Below, piece after piece: positions 54,250-63,119 of a DNA stretch of 64,000 nt (position 1 is its first letter; every line of letters starts with the position of its first letter). The stretch covers positions 61,191,071-61,255,070 of the forward strand of contig OY755241.1 in NCBI GenBank assembly GCA_963576725.1, read 5' to 3'. The DNA is from Azorinus chamasolen (Eukaryota; Mollusca; Bivalvia; Cardiida; Solecurtidae). The notes beneath the pieces were generated by a model. That model ran no database searches, was not told the DNA's origin, and saw only the letters and a program-made list of their open reading frames with translations. A program made the position numbers and the translations under genes.

Positions 54250-55045
54250 TTTGAATATCGTCATTCAAGACAAGTGCAGACATGAGTTGTCCCATCTGCC
54301 ATCAAATCATGAGGTGGACACATCGCTTGGATGCTGCTAGAAAGGGGCCAAGACTGGATAGTTGTCAAATGCCAAGATTTTGATGTACTGCTTGTACTGA
54401 TACATGTATACCATCTTGGACCTTTAGGCACTGAATTCTGAATGATGGCTTGGAAAAACAAAATTGTATTTTCCGCAAGTTATCTTAAGATGTCTGCCGG
54501 AACATGCCAGGGTATCATACAATAACTGGATGTAACACAACCCTTGCTTTCACAGGAATCGAAAGAAGACATGTTGGAAGAAATATTTTACATGTCCGAT
54601 CTGCTTTCAGATATTTGAAGAGATGCACGGTCAGACAAGGCACAAACGTTTGATGTTTGATGTATGGTGTCAATGGAGAACCCATTGATGATGCAAGAAT
54701 TTCACAATATGGTTAAGGTAGAGAAAACACTTTAACTGGTTCCACCAACAAAGGATGTACTAGAACTTAAAATTTCAAGAGCAAACTATCAAGCTGCTAT
54801 ATGGATCTGAGCTGATGGATACAGACATTAATGCTATTGATACTAACACATAGCAAGATGGTGCTGAACCTTTATAAGTGGTTTGGAAATGTACCAACTG
54901 CACTTGATGATTGCAATGAACAAGTTATGGGTGCAAAACCAAGTGCAAATCTATTCGCTGTAAATGCTTCAAAGTAGCTTAAAACACACTAACATGTGTT
55001 TGCGATGGTGTTAATTGTACCAACCAAGAAAATATCCATAAAAAT
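54250..55045 (+). pseudogene. Remnant of a CXC-domain repetitive gene family
   Basis: Across shifting frames: SNHEVDTSLG and DSCQMPRF near 54300-54375; YHTITGCNTTLAF near 54510; LVPPTKDVLELKISRANYQAA near 54738-54800; then KTKCKSIRCKCFKVA and TCVCDGVNCTNQEN near 54930-55030. The C-x-C-rich end resembles the tesmin/TSO1-like CXC motif. The order matches a high-copy family I recall from invertebrate genomes whose mechanism is not clear to me. Stops and frameshifts throughout. Confidence 0.65.
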
Positions 55046-56120
55046 ATCGTGAATCAATTAGTTACTTTAAACAGAACAGAACGTTTTGTTTAGGTGTTCA
55101 TTTACCCCACCCACTTTACTTTAAGAAGTATGTTTGCATAATATATAACTGGTATGAATGCATACAGTTTTTTTCTGTAGCAATTTGTCTAACCTTTAGT
55201 TTAACGTAATTTATATTTGTTAAATAGCAATAATGACGAAGACATGACATCATGTATCATCGTTATATGTCGATTTTAATGATTTTTTACTGTTTTTTGA
55301 TGTTCTCATTAATATTCATGAATATTCAAATAATATATTTTACACAAAGTGAGTGCAAATTAAAGGCCAATGTTTAACCTTCATTTTGGTACCATGTTTG
55401 TTATTTTACTCTTTAAATTGATAAAGATATAATAATTTCTCAAATAACGTATATGAAATATACACTTAGTTGACCTTTGACCTAATTAAGAGAAACACGG
55501 GCAAATTTTCAGGTGGCATGGGACAGTTTCTGATTACTCAGACATCAAACATTACATATCTTTTGAGATGGTGTTAATTGTACCAAGAAAATATCCATAA
55601 AAATATAGTGAATTAATTAGTTACTTTAAACAGAACTGAAAAGTTTGTTTAGGTGTTCATTTACCCCACCCACTTTACTTTAAGAAGAATGGGTGCATAA
55701 TATATAGCTGGTATGACTCTGTACAGTTTTTTTCAGTAGTAGGCTGTCTAACCTTTATTTTAACGTAATTCATTTTTGTTAAATAGCAATAATGACGAAG
55801 ACATGACATCATGTGTCATCGTTATATGTTGGTTTTAATGATTTTTTACTGTTTTTTGATGTTCTCATTAATATTCATGAATATTCAAATAATATATTTT
55901 ACACAAAGTGAGTGCAAATTAAAGGCCAATGTTTAACCTTCATTTTGGTACCATGTTTGTTATTCTACACCTAAAATTGATAAAGATATAGTGATTTCTC
56001 AAATAACGTATATAAAATATGCACTTAGTTGACCTTTGACCTAATTAAGAGAAACAAGGGCAAATTTTCAGGTGGCATGGGGCAGTTTCTGATTACTCAG
56101 ACATCAAACATTACATATCC
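55003..56120. repeat. About 556-bp tandem direct duplication
   Basis: Unit 1 begins gatggtgttaattgtacc at 55004 and unit 2 at about 55566. Both contain tagttactttaaacagaac, acgaagacatgacatcatg, taatattcatgaatattc and agttgacctttgacctaatt. Few differences, so a fairly recent duplication. It overlaps the 3' end of the CXC remnant. Confidence 0.9.
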
Positions 56121-56315
56121 AGTCCATGCCAAATTCTACTATTTAATGCCATGGCTCGACACATTTTCCTCAGTTGGATGCCCAACTACAAGCTGTTTGA
56201 CACTCCGTCAATAATTTCTCAAAAGCTTTTCGAATCTGAACCAGACAATATTGTAGCACATCCAGATTGGAGCAGGCACTATTCTCTTTATTGCAAAGGG
56301 GTAAGGAATGATTAA

Positions 56316-56554
56316 CCCTTTACTTCATATAGATGTATTTCATGCATTTGCAAACAGAGTAGATTCAGCTCAGACGGCTTCTATAGGAGCCGTCTGGTCA
56401 GGGTCTGCTCTGTTTGCTAATGGAATTTGAACGACCTGTTTCTTTACTTTCTAAAGTATCTACACTATTCCACTATCCATATTGCATTATAAGTTAGGCT
56501 ATATAAAAACAAACTATTTTTGGCATTTTAAATAAAACAGAGAACATGGAAAGG
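56316..56554. mobile_element. TTAA-A MITE
   Basis: 239 bp, TTAA 56312-56315 and 56555-56558. Apex gcttctataggagc. Confidence 0.88.
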
Positions 56555-56558
56555 GTTA

Positions 56559-56900
56559 ACACAGGGGCATTTACCTATCGCACGGTTATGTGTATACAAC
56601 ATACATGTACCTAAACTAGAAGAATTGTCGCTAGGGTTCGAGTTCAATTTCATTCTCTACCAATCAGCAGTTGTTATGACCAGGAGGCGATTTCGTGGAA
56701 AGTGAAGTTTCGTGAAATGTGGTCCGTCTATATCGCATTGAACAAGATCACGTGATGTGTATGGCGCGAATTCAAAACTTATTATTCGCCTTACACATCG
56801 CATGCAACAGAAAGATAGGAAACGGCGGGCATAGTTCAATATACAGGAGAAACGCCACCATGTGCCATTTGAGTAAGTGTAATTGTTTGTTTTATGTTTT
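56559..56900. other. No gene seen
   Basis: Two overlapping opposite ORFs of 60-66 codons with no recognised motif. Confidence 0.45.
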
Positions 56901-56903
56901 AGT

Positions 56904-57060
56904 GCAGCCTTCCAGATGAGATGCGTAAATTAAAACATTTTTCAAGAATAGCTTCTTTATTTCTCCGCCAAATCCTATGTTGTGATGCCTCTTTAGACTC
57001 GTCACGCCATTGGGTTTGGTACAGACTGACAATTTTATTACGCACTAGGCATCCTTGCCT
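56904..57060. mobile_element. Truncated L-family MITE
   Basis: ccttccagatgagatgcgta, tttctccgccaaatcctatg, gactcgtcacgcc, then unrelated sequence. Confidence 0.6.
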
Positions 57061-57077
57061 CTTGCTCTGAATGTTAA

Positions 57078-57306
57078 CCATTTCCCTCAAACGTGTTTAT
57101 ATGCATTTGCAAACAGAGTAGACCCAGATCAGACAGCTCCTGTCTGATCAGGGTCTGCTCTATTTGCTAGTAGAATTTGATAGATCTGTTTCTTTACTTT
57201 CTAAAATGTCTACAATGTTCAAACCTTCCATATTTCTTTATAACTATTTGTTAATGAATATTCAGTAGGTACTGAAAATTGGCCTAAATATAGAACAGGG
57301 AACGGG
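57078..57306. mobile_element. TTAA-A MITE with shortened hairpin
   Basis: 229 bp, TTAA 57074-57077 and 57307-57310. Apex reduced to cagctcctgtctg. Confidence 0.9.
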
Positions 57307-57341
57307 TTAAAATCAGTTTGGTTTTCTTATGTTATTTGCCA

Positions 57342-57382
57342 CAAAGGTGCTCGACGCATGCTTGGACTCACCCATGGAAAAC

Positions 57383-57413
<31 letters not shown>

Positions 57414-58541
57414 AAAAAAAAAAAAATTGTGATGGAAGTATGTTAAACTAGCCTAAAACTATCTATTTGAACCTTAAACCACTCCGAAAAACGAGAAAAG
57501 CACGACCCGGAAAAAAATTTCCTATCGGGTCTATATATGTATTGAAAGGTATCTAACTACGACAGATCAGCGGCGGAAAATACAACAGTCATGTTTTTAA
57601 AAGTCTTACAGTAAAGCCAATTCAACACCGATTTTAATCAGTTTGGTCTTGATCCATTCCAAATTCCATATGCTAAGCGGCACTGTTAGTGCTTTCCTTA
57701 AATATTGCACCGTCTTGTCGCTGCAAGACCGCGAATTTGAAAATACGCTAGAGCGAAACGATGTGACTCCCGCCAGGATGCATAGAAGTATATAGGGGGA
57801 TCTGTATTCGTTAAACTTTTCAGCAAAAACGCGAATTGTGCTGAAACACATTCGAAAAACATTCAACTTACCGCAGTTAAAACGGTGCTGGCTATTTGTA
57901 GTCTGCTATGAGACGCCAGTTTTCTTTCTCCTACTTTCGTTTTGAACGGAGGTGGCCAAATCGCTGTGGCCCGGATATTTGCATATCGAATAGTTTATGA
58001 GCCGGGTCACAGCAAAATGGTCGCATCCGTTCAAAAGGAAAGTTGGAGAAAGAAAGCTGGCGCCTCGTAGCTGACTGGAAATAGTAAGCACCGTTTTAAT
58101 TGCGGTGTGTTTAATGTTTTTAGATAGTGTTTAACCATAATTCGCGTTTTTGTTGAAAAGATTAACGAATACAGATCCCCCTATATACGTCTATGCATCC
58201 TGGCGGGAGTCACATCGTTTCGCTCTAGCGTTTTTTCAAATTTGCGGTCTTGCAGCGACAAGACGGAGCAATATTTAAGGAAAGCACTAATTGTGCCGCT
58301 TAGCATATGGAATTTGGAACGGATCAAGACCAAACTGATTGAAATCGGTGTTGAATTGGCTTTGCTGTAACACTTTGAAAAATATGACTGTTGTATTTTC
58401 CGCCGCTGATCTGTCGTAGTTAGATACCTTTCAATACATATATAGACCCGATAGGAATTTTTTTCCGGGTCGTATTTTTTCTCGTTTTTCGGAGTGGTTT
58501 TAGGTTCAAATAAGTTGAACATGCTTCGATCACAATTTTTT

Positions 58542-58572
<31 letters not shown>

Positions 58573-58623
58573 GGGAGGGGGGGGGGTCCATGGATGAGTC
58601 CAAGCATGCGTCGGGCACCTTTG
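57342..58623. mobile_element. Large foldback element FB3 (hAT-like ends)
   Basis: 1,282 bp flanked by a perfect 8-bp duplication atttgcca (57334-57341, 58624-58631). Termini caaaggtgctcgacgcatgc / gcatgcgtcgggcacctttg. The whole element folds into two arms of roughly 610 bp around a centre near 57985. Just inside each end is a homopolymer pair: C19-20 then A20-22 at 57386-57426, and T15 then a G run of about 47 bp with one A at 58534-58586. CAAAG plus an 8-bp TSD suits hAT termini. The arms contain an open frame reading GVTSFRSSVFSN, SIWNLEWIKTKL, but no recognised domain. Confidence 0.93.
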
Positions 58624-58627
58624 ATTT

Positions 58628-58700
58628 GCCATAGATTGGTTAGAACGGGCGGTTGCTTGATGCAGAACTATAGAAACTTTCAGTCTGCCACATGCCTTCA
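58628..58700. mobile_element. TA-type MITE remnant
   Basis: gggcggttgcttgatgcag, ctttcagtctgccacatgcc. Confidence 0.5.
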
Positions 58701-58976
58701 AAACCCAGAAAAAGACCTAATTGTAATGTAGACCTGATTTACTGTATAATGGATGTTTTTAGTGCCTTTTTGCTGACCATTAGCCAGTGTAATATTTGTG
58801 CCATATTTCGAATGTAGTGTGTTCATATCGTTGGTCGGCTCTAAATGACCACAAGTGTCGATGGGACTAGTAAAACACTCATATCGTTGAGAAGAGTGTT
58901 GTCCTTTTTCAGCCAAACATTATCTTTGGCCGCTAATGTTGTCCTAAATACATCAGAATTTTAAAATATAAAGCTA

Positions 58977-59051
58977 CAGTAAAATTTCCCTTTAACGGCC
59001 ACTCTATTGTACTTAATGTAATTTAGTTACCATTATAGAGAGGTTTTACTG
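58977..59051. mobile_element. Minimal TA-B MITE without core hairpin
   Basis: 75 bp, TA 58975-58976 and 59052-59053. Ends cagtaaaatttccctttaac / tatagagaggttttactg only; the central hairpin module is absent. Confidence 0.85.
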
Positions 59052-59139
59052 TAATGTGAAAATTTATATATTTATATAATTATGTACAGGCCGTTGCTTC
59101 ATTCATTCATGAGTTCTTGGGGGACAATTTTAGTATTTT

Positions 59140-59216
59140 GGTACACTCCTATACCTCTGAGCTAATTGAAAATCATACATTGATGCATTCTCACATGAAT
59201 ATTCATAGAAGAAAGG
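59140..59216. mobile_element. TTAA-G right-end fragment
   Basis: tgcattctcacatgaatatt, catagaagaaaggg before TTAA 59217-59220. Confidence 0.65.
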
Positions 59217-59287
59217 GTTAATACAGACTTGTGTGTGGTTGCTTTAGAGTGTATTTAGAAAAGTTGTTATAGGTTGCCAGTATTAAC

Positions 59288-59288
59288 A

Positions 59289-59345
<57 letters not shown>

Positions 59346-59416
59346 CTCTCTCTCTCCTCTCTCTCTCTCCCCCTCTCTCTCTCTCTCTCTCCCTCTCTCT
59401 CCCCCTCTCCCCCCAC
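59288..59416. repeat. (CT)n microsatellite
   Basis: About 130 bp with C-rich interruptions. Confidence 0.98.
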
Positions 59417-59499
59417 CCACCCACCAATACATTTGTCTGCTATGGGTTCAGCATGTAGTTTCCCTCAGTTCCTTTACAAGAAACATAAGCATGTCAAAC

Positions 59500-59665
59500 T
59501 GTAGGGATATAGATGAGATATCATGCTACTTGGAATCTTATCTGGATCCAAACTGTTTGTACATGAATATTCATGGAGGAAAGGGTTAAATGACAAACAG
59601 TTCAGACCCTGATCAGAGATCTCCCCAGGAACCCTCTGGTCTGTATCTACACTATTAGCAAGTTC
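59500..59665. mobile_element. F fragment and M-type hairpin
   Basis: atctggatccaaactgtttg, then gaatattcatggaggaaagg and TTAA, then hairpin acaaacagttcagaccctga / tctgtatctacactatt. Confidence 0.6.
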
Positions 59666-59877
59666 ACTTGCCCCCCACACCCCACCCCCTTCAGAATGAT
59701 GTCTAAAGAAAACTCTAGTCAGTTGCAGGTCTGACTCTCCATTTTTTGTAATTTTATTCTGTGTACAATACTGTTTGCATACATTGTCTAAAGGGTTCTC
59801 TTGACATGAAATTCCTTGTATGAGTTGACTTTTTGTCCAATGTTGCTCATCAACTGACTCATGATCGGTTTTTTTAA

Positions 59878-60110
59878 CCCTTTCCCTGTTCCATATTTAG
59901 TCCAATTTTCAATATCTACTCTGTATTTATTGGCAAAATAGTTAAACTGAAATATGGAAAGTGTAACACTGAAGTCATTTTATAAACTAAAGCAACATAT
60001 CTATCACATTCCATTAGCAAACATCAGTCCTATAGGAACCGTCTGGTCCGGGTATACTGTTTGCAAATGCGTGACAATGCATAATAATTACCTTTTCATT
60101 GAAACAGAAG
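59878..60110. mobile_element. TTAA-A MITE, right end decayed
   Basis: TTAA 59874-59877, CCCTTTCCCTGTTCCATAT. Left arm of the hairpin mostly deleted (aacatcagtcctataggaac). Confidence 0.8.
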
Positions 60111-60136
60111 AAAATAAGAGAAGAAATGACATTTAA

Positions 60137-60411
60137 CCCTTTCCTTCACATAAACCTTTTCACACATTTCAAAACGGAGTAGACCTAGATCAGACGGCTC
60201 CTATAGGAGCTGTCTGATCACGGTCTGCTCTGTTTCCAATGAAATTTGATAGACCTAGCGGTTTTTACTTTCTAAAATGGCTACAATGGTCCACCTTCCA
60301 TAATATAATATAATAATTATAATAATAATATAATAATAATATATTATAATTATTTTGTCCATGAATATTTGTTAGGTATTGGGATTTGAGATAAACATAA
60401 AACACAATGGG
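60137..60411. mobile_element. TTAA-A MITE with TAA microsatellite
   Basis: TTAA 60133-60136 and 60412-60415. An (AATA/TAA)n expansion at about 60302-60352 accounts for the extra length. Apex gctcctataggagc. Confidence 0.9.
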
Positions 60412-60441
60412 TTAACTAGAACTAAGAGAAATATTTTTTAA

Positions 60442-60663
60442 CCCTTTCCTCCATAAATACGCCGTTCTACGCCTCTGTAAAAGTCACTTTGTGAAACCAT
60501 TGTGATAAATAGAGCATTTGCTCCTATGGAGCAAATGCTCTATTTATCACAATGGTTTCAGAACTAGAAAACTCTAAGGGATTTCTTTTCTCTAGTTAGT
60601 GCTCCTTTCCGGACGATTTATTCAAAAGAGGTTTGATCTAAAAATAACCTATGAAGGAATGGG
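60442..60663. mobile_element. TTAA-C MITE
   Basis: 222 bp, TTAA 60438-60441 and 60664-60667. Apex gctcctatggagc. Confidence 0.92.
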
Positions 60664-60779
60664 TTAAATCTTTTAGGCCTTTACCTCATGTACACTTATA
60701 CTCCAATTCATGACCTTAAATATTTATTAGCTTTATTTTGATAATTGTCAATTAACAAGGGATGTTTTGGCCATTTCAG

Positions 60780-60896
60780 AATCTGTAGAACCAGATCCAT
60801 ATGAAGAAGAGACTATTATTTGGTCAGGGCAGAAACTAAATGATTCCAAAAGCGAACAGAGCAGACCCTTATCAGATGACTCCTTTACAGTAAAAG
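60780..60896 (+). CDS. Possible exonised MITE exon
   Basis: 117 bp of TTAA-G-like sequence lies between acceptor gttttggccatttcag and donor AAAG|gtaaat, open in one frame and in phase 1 at both ends. It would read ESVEPDPYEEETIIW, GQKLNDSKSEQSRPLS, DDSFTVK. The next plausible acceptor (attctttcttttag at 61949) would add GASN and a stop. Phase 1 matches the ankyrin gene upstream, but no linking evidence exists. Could equally be chance within a decayed MITE. Confidence 0.25.
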
Positions 60897-61139
60897 GTAA
60901 ATTTGTAGTGAATATCAAATATTTTCTGTATTTCTCAGCCAGGCCCTATCTTACTGGTCATTATTAGGAAAAATGAAATTGAAAACAAAAACACTTCAAA
61001 ATAATTTTAGCAGAAACATTTCAGTTGTGGAACAACCATGAAAATCAAATAAAGAATGTGTGCATTTGCCACAGTATCCATATGCCAGACATATTAGCTT
61101 GTGTGAGTAAATAAAATTGTCTTTTGCTAGCTATTCAGT

Positions 61140-61225
61140 TTGCAAAATGTTTTTCCTGGTTAAAACAGTTTGGATTCTTACAACAATTTGAGTCACATGC
61201 ATATTTATCTGGATCCAAACTGTTT
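61140..61225. mobile_element. TTAA-F hairpin fragment
   Basis: aaacagtttggattcttac / tatctggatccaaactgttt. Confidence 0.6.
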
Positions 61226-61232
61226 CTAATTA

Positions 61233-61474
61233 CCCTTTCCCTGTTCTATATTTTTGCCAAATTTCAATACCTACGGAATATTCATTAAGAAAATAGTTAT
61301 AAAGAAATATGGTAGGTGGAACATTATAGACATTTAAGAAAGTAAATAAACAGATCTATTAGATTATTTTAGCAAACAGAGCAGACCCTGATCAGACAGC
61401 TCCTCTAGGAGCCATCTGATCTGGGTCTACTCTTTTTGCAAATGCTTGAAAACACGTTTATATGAGGGAAAGGG
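61233..61474. mobile_element. TTAA-A MITE
   Basis: 242 bp, decayed left TSD and TTAA 61475-61478. Apex gctcctctaggagc; arm ccctgatcagac on the CTGTTCTAT side. Confidence 0.9.
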
Positions 61475-61498
61475 TTAATATGTCCTCTTTTATTTACA

Positions 61499-61600
61499 GT
61501 AAGGCCCCCCTAAACTGGACATTCAATTTAGTATAATTGTCGGTTTTGGAGACAGGTGGCAGCTTAATGCAGGGTGAAAGTTATGCAGAAAACCCCTGCA
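61499..61600. mobile_element. TA-type MITE, right part displaced
   Basis: cagtaaggcccccctaaac start, acaggtggcagcttaatg, ggtgaaagttatgcagaaaa, then ctgca and the TTAA occupied by the next element. Confidence 0.7.
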
Positions 61601-61604
61601 TTAA

Positions 61605-61826
61605 CCCATTCCCTCATATTGACAACTTTGACTACTCTGTAAAAGTCACTTAGTGAAACCATTGCAATAAATAGAGCGTTTGCTCCTACAGGAGCAAATG
61701 CTCTATTTATCACAATGATTTCAAACTACAAAATTCTAAAATATTTCCTTTTTCTCTAGTTAATGATCCTTTTTGGTAGATTGATTTAAATAGGTTGTAT
61801 CTAATAATAGCCTATAAGGTAATGGG
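61605..61826. mobile_element. TTAA-C MITE inserted in a TA-type MITE
   Basis: 222 bp, TTAA 61601-61604 and 61827-61830. Apex gctcctacaggagc. Confidence 0.92.
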
Positions 61827-61948
61827 TTAAGAATCCACATGCCTAAAAATATCTAATTCTTCTCCATTAGAATTCCTGTTTACAGGAGTATTATTACTGT
61901 ACATGCATTGGGTAATAAGCTGTAACTGCATTCAATTCTTTCTTTTAG

Positions 61949-61962
61949 GTGCCAGCAACTAA
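61949..61962 (+). CDS. Possible terminal exon to 60780-60896
   Basis: After acceptor attctttcttttag, GT GCC AGC AAC TAA completes the phase-1 codon of the preceding candidate and stops. Only four codons. Confidence 0.2.
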
Positions 61963-61989
61963 CACAAGACAAAGATGACCGACCTCGGA

Positions 61990-62300
61990 AATGTCAAAGA
62001 GAGCTATGATGCAGCAGGTCCTTACTAATGAAAGAATCATAGCAATTTTGGTCAAGGAGATGTTTGATGCAGTTGGCCTCTACTGATTACAGACCAGAAA
62101 TTTCAGTCGAGGAGAGCTATGATGCAGCTGGTCTATGCTGGTACTAATGAATTTTGGAAATGTTAGTCGATGAGAGCTATGATGCAGCTTCAGACATTGG
62201 GAATATCAATCAAGGAGAGCTATGATGTAGTAGTGTTTTACTGACGTTGGACCTTGAGCTGGCCTGTACTGATGAGCTACGATACAGTAGGGCTTTACTG
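61990..62300. repeat. Diverged tandem repeat (gagagctatgatgcagc)
   Basis: About six units 40-60 bp apart sharing gagagctatgatgcag and ggtc.ttactga. Confidence 0.75.
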
Positions 62301-62427
62301 GAGCTGCCCTCCTACTTGGCACACACTTTTCAGTGATTACCTAATTACCCTAAGTATTCAGACACATAATGTCACCTGTCCATGGGTTTGACAATTTTGG
62401 CATCTTTTTGAATACTTTAAAATAGAC

Positions 62428-62506
62428 AAACATAGCAAATGGTGCAGACCCAGATCAATATTCTCCTTCAGTTTGATCTCAGTCTGCACTATTTGCCCAT
62501 GTTTGT
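62428..62506. mobile_element. M-type hairpin
   Basis: gacaaacatagcaaatggtg / tatttgcccatgtttgtc arms around gcagacccagatc. Confidence 0.65.
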
Positions 62507-62599
62507 CCTGTCCAATTGCATAGGGTAACTAGCGTATACTCATTCACACATACATACACATACACACACATACACATTTACCACTTTAGTTAAGGCTAA

Positions 62600-62723
62600 C
62601 TCTTTGAATACTGAATTATCTTAGCAAACAGCAGACCCTGATCAGACGTCTCCTATTGGAGCCTTCTGATCTGGGTCTACTCTGTTTGTGAAGATGTAGA
62701 AAGGCGTATTTATGGAGTAAAGT
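62600..62723. mobile_element. TTAA-G fragment
   Basis: Hairpin gcagaccctgatcagacgtc with apex tcctattgga; right end atttatggagtaaagtg before TTAA 62724-62727. Confidence 0.75.
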
Positions 62724-62784
62724 GTTAAAAATGGGGTCCATGAGGTACGAAAATATTAGTCATTTGCTAGGGGATTTTGAATGA

Positions 62785-62862
62785 CAAACAGTGCAGACCT
62801 TGATCAGAAGGGTTCTGTAGGAGCCCTCTGATCTGGGTCTACTCTGTTTGTAAATGCCAGTT
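62785..62862. mobile_element. M-type hairpin with TTAA at right
   Basis: gacaaacagtgcagaccttg, apex ggttctgtaggagcc, TTAA at 62862-62865. Confidence 0.6.
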
Positions 62863-63007
62863 AACCCTATTCCTGTATTCAAAGGGTTGAATATTGAATA
62901 ATAGATTGATGCTACTTAGGCGTGTCTGTCCAAATGGACCGAGAAACGAAACAGGGTTATCCTTTGTACGGAATTCTAGCCTCAACGGATTTGGTGTGCT
63001 GGAGAAT

Positions 63008-63085
63008 CTTGAATAACAAGCAGTGCATACCCTGATCAGAGAGCTCCTCCAGTTGACCTCTGTCTTGGTCTACACTGTTTGCAAA
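63008..63085. mobile_element. M-type hairpin
   Basis: acaagcagtgcataccctga / tcttggtctacactgtttgc; apex damaged. Confidence 0.6.
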
Positions 63086-63119
63086 TGCAGATTAATTCAT
63101 CCTCCACTTTCAAGGAGTT

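Noticed and set aside
57606..58618. Paired ORFs in the FB3 arms (VTSFRSSVFSN ... SIWNLE)
   Set aside because: Both arms encode the same frame because of the inverted repeat. No domain, and the arms show substitutions without evidence of coding constraint that I could judge by eye.
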